From the NCBI RefSeq assembly GCF_003369915.1, contig NW_022881614.1:5787001-5851000 (forward strand): 64,000 bases of DNA, given 5' to 3'. Shown piece by piece: positions 55,758-64,000 of this stretch. Source of the stretch: Drosophila miranda. Taxonomy: Eukaryota; Arthropoda; Insecta; Diptera; Drosophilidae. Below the pieces are notes generated by a model. The model worked only from the letters and a program-made list of their open reading frames with translations, was not told the DNA's origin and did no database searches. The translations under genes were made by a program, and so were the position numbers. Within the stretch, counting starts at the first letter, position 1, and each line of letters starts with the position of its first letter.

Positions 55758-56229
55758 TTAGCGGAAGCGATGGTGGATAAAGGTGGGCTGAGAGGACTGC
55801 ATTTGTTGATCTATCTTCTTAGCCTTTTCCACCATTTCGTGCAAATCGTATACGCCAAGACCTATTAAAAAGAAAGGATTTTAATCCTTGTAGGAACGGC
55901 GTTGCAGTAGCTCACGAACTAAAGGATAATTTCCAGAGTAGGTGGCCAAGGTTAATGCATTTTGTCCAAAGTAATTAACCGCGTAAATATTAGCTCCAAA
56001 CTCCAAAAGCGTGCGAGCGCATTCGAAGCGCCCCAAATAGCAAGCCTTCAGCAAGGCCGTGTTCCCGTACTTGTCCAGTTCCTCCACATTGTACTCTCGG
56101 TTGCGCGCCATAGTGCAAATGATGCGCAAGGACAGCAAATCGTTTTGTCCAACGCAGTTGAGAGCTAAAATATTTCATACTGTATAAGTGCACTTATTAT
56201 CATATTAATTTACCATTCATTCCAGGCAT
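55758..56229 (-). pseudogene. Small ankyrin-repeat protein, copy 4 (internally deleted)
   Basis: Exon 1 encodes MPGMN; exon 2 begins ALNCVGQNDLLSLRIICTMA. The ankyrin units are present up to LLQRRSYKD, where the frame meets a stop. The part encoding FNLSSLIPAS to the third intron is missing, compared with 32534-33155, and the last exon (MQSSQPTFIHHRFR) remains detached. It may give an 85-100-residue truncated product. Confidence 0.7.
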
Positions 56230-56336
56230 CTTTATAACGGCACTTCACAGAAAACCAGGGCTGGGCTAGTCGCGCTATCATCTTTACATTATAACGGCAC
56301 TTTACCGAAAACCAGGGCTGGGCTTGTCGGGCTATA

Positions 56337-56529
56337 TCGATATACAATGGTATATTTAGTCAATTTCATCAAGTTATTAAATTTCATTTTCAAAGGTATA
56401 TAGAAATCCAATAAAAGCAAGTTGTTACAATAACCCAGTTAAGTAGAAAATTGATTCATTAATTGACTAAAACTATAAGCATGGTTGAAAGTTCTATACA
56501 TCTAGTAATATTCGAAGGAATATCAATAT
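56337..56529. repeat. DINE-1/ISY-like repeat, left part (unit 4)
   Basis: Same as 33265-33455. It continues at 57100 beyond the solo LTR. Confidence 0.5.
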
Positions 56530-57099
56530 TGTTCAGCCACAGACATGTATTTAATGAATATACAGTTCAATCTAATACACAAATACTCATAAATAAAATT
56601 GTCCATGTCATTTCATGTAACTGAATATGACGACACGAAAAATACATTAGCAACTAAGAATAGACAATAGAACTTGTAAACTCGAACCCCCCAAAAGGGA
56701 TCAAGCAATAAACTATCTACTTTATTGCCGCCAAGTACCTAAGTAAATGCACTGAAATATAACCCCCGCACAGAGTAAGTGTACCCAATCTAAAAATACA
56801 CTCACAAGGAGCCTGTGCGTTCCTTCCCATAGAATAAGAGTACCACTGCTAGCTATATAAGGAGATGCATTTGTTCAATTAAAATCAGTATCAGAAACAG
56901 TACCATAGCTGCCTGTCACTCATCTTCCATCGCAATCATCAGAGGCTGTCGCCGTGTCTTCAGATCCTCACTTGCGCACCGTAGGATACCCACTCCGCAG
57001 TCCAACTGGTTCAAGTTCTAGTTGCGACGACCAAACTGTAGACGGATTATGTACCGTATGCAACCCAGCTTCCTACACACACACACACACACATTAACA
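56530..57099 (+). mobile_element. Solo LTR of the BEL/Pao element (unit 4)
   Basis: 570 bp, TGTTCAGCCACAGACATG ... CACATTAACA, flanked by the 5-bp direct repeat AATAT (56525-56529 and 57100-57104). It interrupts an ISY-like repeat. It corresponds to the original BEL insertion site; LTR-LTR recombination presumably removed the internal region together with any Transib copy. Confidence 0.85.
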
Positions 57100-57362
57100 A
57101 ATATCGAGGAATGTTGTTTCCAATTCTTGACGGAAATCGATTAAGCTATTATAAGCCAAAGGGGTATATTCCACCGAATATAATGAAAATTGACTCATTT
57201 TAGCGCAGTTCAGGTGAAAGATATCGTGGTGTTTTTTCAAGTTTAGAGGAAAGCCATTTACCTGAGGGGGCTGAAGTGGGCTAAGTTCGTCAGTATATTT
57301 ACAGTATATTTTTATAATGAGACGGTATATTTTGGTATATTTCTGATGGTCAGACCCTATAT
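57100..57362. repeat. DINE-1/ISY-like repeat, right part
   Basis: Continues the interrupted repeat (AATATCGAGGAATGTTG... ACGGTATATTTTGGTATATT...TCAGACCC). It ends only about 15 bp before the Motif-1-like element of the RpS18 promoter. Confidence 0.5.
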
Positions 57363-57377
57363 TTTTGTCGGAATACC

Positions 57378-57432
57378 GCGGTCACACTGCAACCAACGTC
57401 AACACGACATCCGTTTTCTTTCTCTTTCTTTT
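57378..57432 (+). promoter_or_regulatory. RpS18 promoter: Motif 1 and pyrimidine-rich start
   Basis: CGGTCACACTG at 57379-57389 matches Drosophila core promoter Motif 1 (M1BP site). About 25 bp downstream is a pyrimidine-rich stretch (CCGTTTTCTTTCTCTTTC, from 57411) of the TCT/TOP initiator type used by ribosomal protein genes. The exact start base is not determined. Confidence 0.65.
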
Positions 57433-57466
57433 CAATTCGAGAATTTGTCTCATGCAAACGGCAAAA

Positions 57467-58213
57467 ATGGTGCGTCGTCGAAAAAATTTGCAATATCTCG
57501 GTGCATCAAAGAACAAACCCATTAGGCTGAAGTGAAATTGTTCAGTGCATAGCATGAAGTATGCAATGACAAGTTTATGCTGCATTAAAACAGCCTAACA
57601 AGGGCAAAAATTTTGCTGCGAAAATGACATTGCCAATTTCTGTTTCCTTTGTTTGTGTTTCGTGTAATGCAACTTTTGCGTTTGTTTTTTGCAGTCGCTC
57701 GTTATCCCAGAGAAGTTCCAGCACATCCTTCGTATCATGAATACGAACATTGATGGCAAGCGCAAAGTTGGTATTGCCATGACCGCCATCAAGGGTGTGG
57801 GTCGTCGCTACTCCAACATTGTGCTGAAGAAGGCCGATGTGGATCTCACCAAGCGTGCCGGTGAATGCACTGAGGAGGAGGTAAGCAAACACCGTAGACT
57901 TTTCGATCGCCAACTAATAGAATTTTCTTAATTTCGCTTTTAGGTCGACAAGGTTGTCACCATCATCACCAACCCTCTGCAGTACAAAGTGCCCAACTGG
58001 TTCCTCAACAGACAGAAGGACATTATCGATGGAAAGTACTGGCAGCTGACTTCTTCCAATTTGGACTCCAAGCTGCGTGATGATTTGGAGCGTTTGAAGA
58101 AGATCCGCTCCCATCGCGGTCTGCGTCACTACTGGGGCCTGCGTGTCCGTGGTCAGCACACCAAGACAACTGGTCGTCGCGGTCGCACTGTGGGTGTGTC
58201 CAAGAAGAAGTAA
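57467..58213 (+). CDS. RpS18: Small ribosomal subunit protein S18 (uS13)
   Basis: Three exons: 57467-57469 (only the ATG), 57695-57880 and 57944-58213, with GT-AG introns. They give 152 residues, the full family length: [20 protein letters not shown], the helix-two-turn region [20 protein letters not shown], and the basic tail [20 protein letters not shown]. The protein sits in the head of the 40S subunit near the P-site tRNA. The split after the start codon is typical for the fly gene. A polyadenylation word (AAATAAATGG, about 58275) follows. The coding sequence is intact and not part of the amplification, although repeats lie directly upstream. Confidence 0.98.
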
Positions 58214-58320
58214 GCTGCCAACGTTCCCCACAGTGAGATCGCTGATTCTACTTTAACTTTTACAAAAACCCCAAAAATAAATGGAAAAAACGGAAACTGG
58301 AACGTTATAGTGCGGAATTA

Positions 58321-58527
58321 ATGTGTAGTGTTTGTTTTGTATTTGTGTATTGTAATTCAAGTGTGCGTTTGCAAACAAAAGTAATCGAACATTCTTGTTA
58401 CACCTGCGGCAAGAAACAAATTCTAGAGGAGCATCATCCTCTTGCGGTTTTTTTAATTGCCCTTATCGTTATCATTGTGGGGCCCACCATTTCTTTTATT
58501 CTTCCGTTGTTCCTTCCAAAACTTTAG
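58321..58527 (+). CDS. Possible small single-pass membrane protein (68 codons)
   Basis: Frame MCSVCFVFVYCNSSVRLQTK, then CYTCGKKQILEEHHPLAVFL, then a hydrophobic stretch (LIALIVIIVGPTISFILPLF) close to the C-terminus. One CxxC pair is visible. It lies about 45 bp beyond the RpS18 polyadenylation word. No family was recognised; it could be a fragment of a decayed gene, a tail-anchored micropeptide, or chance. Confidence 0.28.
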   Translation: MCSVCFVFVYCNSSVRLQTKVIEHSCYTCGKKQILEEHHPLAVFLIALIVIIVGPTISFILPLFLPKL

Positions 58528-58939
58528 TTTAATCCAGCAATTCTTAGAGCCAGACACTATGTGCACGGCATTATTACTTTGGTCTCTGTCTGGCTGGACG
58601 TACTTCCATGGTTCGTAATTTCGCAAAAACACAAAAACCAGACCACATTCTCCGCGTATATAGCACAGGTAGTTACCAGCGCTCGAGGTATAATTAACAG
58701 GTACAATTTAATGTCCCAAATCTATCAGAAAAAATCAATCTGAGGGTTAGACTTTACTGCAGATGTCTATAAACATACCATATCACAGTGGCATTCAGGG
58801 CATCAGAAATATTACCGAATTTTATATTGGAAAATAAGGTATGGAATGCAAAATGTAATGATTATGCATAACTCGATGACAAGACAGACATTTGAAATTC
58901 ATTCACATTCGTCTATAATATTATTTTTAAAATAAAACG
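58528..58939. other. Spacer without recognised gene
   Basis: No convincing coding or repeat feature was recognised between the small ORF and the following ISY-like repeats. Confidence 0.4.
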
Positions 58940-60340
58940 CCGATATGTTTCACTTATCGCCCAAAAGTACCGATGCATCGATATCAACTCGATTATTATT
59001 GAGAGTATATACAGCTTTGAAAATTTAAATCCAATAAAAGCTAGTATTTAAAATAAGACAGTCAAGTAGAAAATTGATTCATTAATCGGATAAAATTATG
59101 TGGGCATGGCTGAGAGATCCATCTAGCTAATAATATTCGACGGAATATAAAAATCGAGGAATATGCATAATGGAACTTGAATTCGACAGCATATTTACGG
59201 TATATTTTTTAAATCCAACGGTATGTTTCGGTGCTGTTCTGAGGGTCATACTGTAGAAATACTGGTTTTCGCCGCGCTCCCATGGTATTTTTGTCAATTT
59301 CATCAATCTATTAATTTAATTTTCAATGTTATATAGAAATCCAATAAAAGCAAGTATTTCGAATAGGCCAATTATGTATAGAATTGATTCATCAATCGTA
59401 CAAAATTGAGTGGGCATGGCTAAATATTCTATATAGATAGTATTATTCAACGGAACAAAGAATATGAGGACATGGTCGTTTTTTGAATCGAATTTGAATT
59501 AGCCGCAGTTCGCTTATGCAACAATCAGTCCCATTCCATACACAATGTTGCGCATTCCATACACACTGTTGCGGCAACATTTACTTGAAAACCGTTTTTT
59601 GGTCAAAATAAAATACATAGAGGTAATTAAAGAAGCAATCTTGTAGAAAATGCATTTATCTATGGGATAAAGCTAAGTGGGCATCTATATAGCTTGAAAT
59701 ATTCGATTTTGCAATAACCGGTTCACAACAAATGAGTCCCATTCCATACACAAACATGTTGCTAATTCCATGCACACATACCCTGGGGAAATGGATGATA
59801 TAGAATTGCGGAAATGTGTTTCATCCCATGCTCTAATTAATGCAGAAACTAGTCAGTATCTATTTTAAACGATATTTTGCAATTAGTGGTCTTCTTACAG
59901 AGACAAAGAATCGCTACAGGGATCAGGTTTTATATACAAATATCTAATCAAATGCATGAATAGACCAAAAAAATGCAATCTAAAAACAGGCCTTTATTAA
60001 TTACATTTGAAAGCAGCTTGGAAAACAGTATCTTTATATAATATTCACGAAATAGGGTATACAAACGCACATACCCTGGGTGACAACAAATGAGTCTGCA
60101 AATACCAGCAACATTGACGTCACAACCTGCGACTATTGAACATTTTTGTTGAAATCGTGTTTTTGTCAAAAAAAAAACATGCAAGTACTTAAAAATAGTT
60201 AATCTTGATCAAAATTGTTTCAGCAATCATATAAAATTATCTGGGCAAAAATAAGAGATCTATATAGCTGGGAATATTCGACGGAAGAAAGATTAACCAA
60301 GAATTAGTCGTCACAACCGGTTCAGAACAATGAGTCCCAT
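58940..60340. repeat. Cluster of DINE-1/ISY-like repeats
   Basis: At least three related segments. The phrases AAATCCAATAAAAGC (59028, 59338) and ATTCGACGGAATATAAAAAT (59148) and the word CATACACA(A/C)TGTTGC (59537, 59558) recur, along with several degenerate copies of AGTCCCATTCCATACACA. A perfect ATCGATATC-type word lies at 58977. No host gene is seen. Confidence 0.5.
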
Positions 60341-60537
60341 TCCATGCACACATACCCTGGGGGAAATGGATGTTATAGAATTGTGAATATGTTTGTCATC
60401 CCAGGCAAAAACAATTTATTTTCAATATATTTTTATATTAACCAATATTATTTAATATTATTTTCAATATTTCAACGATATTTTAAAGCTTATTGTCTTC
60501 TTGCAGAGACCAAGAATAGGTATCAGGATCGATATAT

Positions 60538-61639
60538 TGTTATGGGCGGTTTTGGAGAGAGCCGATAGGTATCAGGGCTGGAGAAGAAAGAGACAGCGGC
60601 ATCTATAGTGGATCCTGGGAAGCAGTGGCAGAGTTGCGTGGGAGAAAAGGAAACGGGGCGAGGAAGAAAATAAAAGGAGAGTTTCCGGTGGAGAATAGTG
60701 GAGGCCGCACGTGCCCTGAAAAAAAAGGAAACAAAATTGGTGATCGTGGAGACGACGATCCCACCAAGACATCAGCGGCAGGCATCAACATCAGCGGAAG
60801 CGGCGGACATCGGCAGCAGCAGCCCGGTACTGGCCAGGCCGGAAAACTGGTGCGAGAACCGTCAGCGGAGCACCGGCACCAAGGGACCGTCAGCGGAGCA
60901 CCGACTGGAGACACGTTTCTGTCCCCACACACCAGCCACCCCCCCCCCCCCCCCCCCCCCCGCGGGGAAAGAATCTGGACTTCAAAGCAGCAATACACAC
61001 ACACGATTCACACACACCCACCGTCATCCACCCGACCCACAATTAAACAATATATCACGATCATATAAAAAAAAGCCGATCAGAGACCCGTGGAGGAGTG
61101 GCTGTTCAACGGGATGGGCGCAGGAGCAAACCCTAACAGGAATCGACCGAGTTTCGGAGAGGCTAGGCAGGAGCAAGTGCAGATACGAAGATGGGGACTT
61201 AGCTTCGACGGCGATCCAAAGGGGATGCACGTGGCGGAATTCATATTCCGGGTGGAGCAGCTACAGACGTCGTACCAGGTACCGTGGGCGGAGGTGTTGA
61301 AAGCCTTTCACACATTGGTCAGTGGCCACGCAAGGGATTGGTACTGGATGCATGTTCGGACGGTAGGAATGCCGGACTGGCCGAATCTGAGATATGGTCT
61401 CCAGCAGCAGTTTCAAGTTCGTCGGACAGAGTACGAGCTGGAGAAGTTGCAAGGCTCACGTATTGGGGTGTTTCACGCAAAGGATCTGAAGCAGTGGCCC
61501 GGCTATCTCAGTCGATGGAGCCAGAGACTCTCAATCTCAGGGTGTGGGCGATGGCCTACGTTTGGGGCCCCTTAATTGAAAAAGCCCGCCTGCTTGGCAC
61601 TCCCGTTTCGGCGGAGTAATCCTGGAAACGGTAGTGTGG
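60538..61639 (+). mobile_element. Osvaldo/Ulysses-like LTR element, partial copy
   Basis: Begins with the LTR start TGTTATGGGCGGTTTTGGAG, continues with LTR sequence similar to 61640-62040, then passes into a gag piece (61090-61575, EEWLFNGMGAG, VPWAEVLKAFHTLVSGHARD) and ends where the next LTR begins. It is a Ty3/gypsy-type LTR element with an Osvaldo/Ulysses-like gag; the family is inferred. It is a rearranged fossil with large parts missing. Confidence 0.65.
60939..60961. repeat. Homopolymer C tract (23 bp)
   Basis: A run of 23 C bases in the partial LTR. The matching LTR at 61640 lacks this part. Confidence 0.9.
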
Positions 61640-62584
61640 TGTTATGGGCGGTTTTGGAGAGAGCCGATAGGTATCAGGGCTGGAGAAGAAAGAGACAGCG
61701 GCATCTATAGTGGATCCTGGGAAGCAGTGGCAGAGTTGCTTGGAAGAAAAGGAAACGGGGCGAGGAAGAAAAAAATGGAGAGTTTCCGGTGGAGAATAGT
61801 GGAGGCCGCACGTGCCCTGAAAAAAAAAGGAAACAAAATTGGTGATCGTGGAGACGACGATCCCACCAAGACATCAGCGGCAGGCATCAACATCAGGACA
61901 TCGGCAGCAGCAGCCCGGTACTGGCCAGGCCGTAAAACTGGTGTACCCTCATTCATAACACATCACATAACATCACCACATTTCACACATCTACACCCGT
62001 CCGACCCACAATTAAACAATATATCACGATCATATAAAAAAAACACCACGATCAAACGTAAACATCAGCAAGCATCAGGAAGCAACAACCTCTATCAAAG
62101 GGGGCTGCCAATTCGGCCGAAATAGGGTTTATTTTTTTTTGTTAGTATTTTTGTGTTAGTATTTGTTTCCTTTATATAAACCTAGATTATTAATTAATAA
62201 TGTTCAAGATAAATAAGAAAATATAATGGATATAAAATGGAAAATTTGAAAAGAGTCATGAGTGAATAGAAAACGGTAGTTGGGTGGGACGAGAGCGAGA
62301 AGAAGAGCGGGACCCTGAATATGAAAAGGGAGCGGATTCAAAAGGTGGCGCTCAAGGAAGGGTGGGACCCTCCTAGGGATAACGAAACCAACTATCCCCG
62401 CTGACGAAAGTGCCAACGAGGACAAGTCTGTCCTATAAATTAGATTTGTTTTTTTTGTATGTTTTTTTTTTGTTTTTGTTTTGTTCAATCCGTCCCCTGG
62501 CTTATCGGGTCGGAAACACCCCTGACTTCCCCGTGAGCTAGCTGGGAACGATAGGCCAGGGTGGCAAAGAGGCGGATCATAACA
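61640..62584 (+). repeat. LTR of Osvaldo/Ulysses-like element
   Basis: 945 bp with perfect inverted ends (TGTTATG ... CATAACA), followed two bases later by TGGCGCCCAATGG, which resembles the tRNA-Lys primer-binding site of this group. It is the 5' LTR of the element that continues to the window end. Confidence 0.75.
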
Positions 62585-62586
62585 AA

Positions 62587-62599
62587 TGGCGCCCAATGG
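62587..62599 (+). other. Primer-binding site of the LTR element
   Basis: TGGCGCCCAATGG directly after the LTR. TGGCGCC is the reverse complement of the 3' end of tRNA-Lys, as used by Osvaldo-type elements. Confidence 0.6.
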
Positions 62600-64000
62600 T
62601 AATAGAAGGGATCGATTTTAAACGCGAGTCTTAAAGCCCCGGTGTAAAATGGAACCCTGGTAGAACGAAACTCAGCCGGTCCGCGAGCCGGGAATAAATC
62701 CTAGCCGTCGTAGCCGCTGAGAGGAGTAGAAGAGAGGAAAATGGACATGGTAGTTATGTATCGGAAGTAGAAGGGAAGGAAGTGTGTGTCCCGAGTTGTG
62801 GTCCAGGTATTACCAGGTGGTAGTAGCCTCGTTGTCCGACTCGTGGAGCTCGCTGTCTGGATCTGAAAAGAGGAAGAGGTGCCGGAGGATCTGTCGAGTC
62901 GTGGTCCGGGTTATGTCCAGAGGCATTAACGTCGTTGTCCGATTCTGGGGGATCCACGGTGATCTGAGGGAGGAAACAGCAAAGGGAGTTGGCACTTAGA
63001 AAAAGTAAGCGAAGGTAAATAGCAAGGGGAAAAAAAGGGGGTCCGCTCACCTGCAAAACAATTAATGCAGTTGTCTCTCGTCCCACCAAACAAATTAAAG
63101 GTGAATTTTTTGTCTGAAGCAGTTTGGGAATTATATGTTTTTTTTGTTAGTGATTTAGCAGACTATTGGAAAGCCGAAGCAAGAAAACCCAAAGGGAAAT
63201 CATCTTTTTTGTTGAGGACTGACGATTTTCGCTAGCATTGTTTGGAAGCAATTTTAGAAGTAGGCATTAGGCAAGTCATCGGAAAAAGAGTTTTTGTTTG
63301 GGAGAGGAAGTATTTAGTTATTTAGTGTGGCATTTAATTAGGCGATTAATTGTAGATGTAGGTGTTTATTTATTTGATTGAATCAGTTTGGATATTTAGA
63401 TTTATCAATTTATTGATTCAAATTAACCGATTTATGTATTTAAATTTATTTATTTGGTTATGGACATTGAATTAATTATTCGCTTATTTATTTATTACAC
63501 TATTTATTTATTTGTTTTCTCCTTACGATTGAAGGTATTGAGGATTAATTAGCCAGGAACTAGGTGTTTAGTGGAGTAGGGTAGTCAGATAATAAACAAT
63601 CCAATTTATTTATCACCAAGATAGTTAAGTAAATAGGGAATAGACGAAGGAAAGGAGTACGTTAGGAAAATTGGTTGATGAGTGACCCGGAGATTTTTAA
63701 AGGGTCTGGAAAGACAAGGCGTAGCCCAGCGGCACAGCGCAGGTACCAGCCGTACAACATGCCGACGACTCGGTCCCAGGACGGTAAAGCCGGCAGTAGG
63801 CCGGAATGGCCGTCGCAAGTGGCGGAAAACGTACATGCGGGGTTGTACCAGGAGGACCCAGAGGCCGGAGCGGTAGGAGGTCAACAGCGAACCCGTAAGG
63901 ACCTGGTGTTACCGTCCGAGTTAAGCTCAGCCGTGAACGCAGCCTTAGCCCAAGCACAGGAGACCTACCGAGCGTCGCTCGGGCAGCAAATAGAAGCGCT

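Larger units (their letters stand above)
61640..64000 (+). mobile_element. Osvaldo/Ulysses-like LTR retrotransposon, 5' part (runs off window)
   Basis: LTR (61640-62584), primer-binding site (about 62587), a leader of about 1.2 kb that is AT-rich in its second half, and a gag start at about 63759 (MPTTRSQDGKAGSRPEWPSQ) open to the window end (YRASLGQQIEAL). The part visible looks whole and could be young. Pol is outside the window. Confidence 0.7.

Overview
The window looks like Drosophila, most probably the obscura group and Muller element C. The host genes are spliced insect genes: HACL1, an SLC17-type transporter, Ate1, Hsl, PCNA/mus209 and RpS18. From memory these neighbours sit together near 56F on D. 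melanogaster 2R. Several DINE-1/ISY-like repeats are present. Intact single-copy genes lie beside a recently amplified and decaying gene block, which is what the D. miranda neo-Y is known for. The species and Y linkage are inference, not something read directly.

Left part (1-16.2 kb): the 5' end of HACL1 (minus strand), a 1.6-kb solo LTR nested in an ISY-like repeat, an intact six-exon SLC17/MFS anion transporter (minus) with a distant TATA/Inr promoter, and an intact Ate1 (minus) with a pair of phase-matched, homologous alternative exons. A second solo LTR of the same family follows, carrying nested repeat and LINE pieces.

Middle (16.7-57.1 kb): four head-to-tail copies of one block: Hsl (plus), PCNA (minus), a decayed divergent gene, a small ankyrin gene (minus; only in copies 2 and 4), a BEL/Pao element, and a Transib-type (RAG1-related) DNA transposon. 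Three junctions where truncated Transib runs into the middle of Hsl are identical, so they mark the duplication breakpoint. Copy 1 keeps the original left flank (Hsl start). Copy 4 keeps the original right flank: a solo BEL LTR with a 5-bp target duplication inside an ISY repeat, then RpS18. All four Hsl copies share one frameshift, so Hsl was dead before amplification. The PCNA copies differ: copy 1 is full length with L12P, copy 2 has a frameshifted C-terminus, copy 3 has a lost splice donor plus an 8-residue deletion, and copy 4 is open but lacks the same 8 residues. All four keep the DRE (TATCGATA) promoter site.

Right part (57.3-64 kb): intact RpS18 with a Motif-1-like promoter site directly next to the repeats, a stretch of ISY-like repeats, then an Osvaldo/Ulysses-like LTR element (a partial copy followed by a complete LTR, primer-binding site, leader and the gag start), which runs off the window end.
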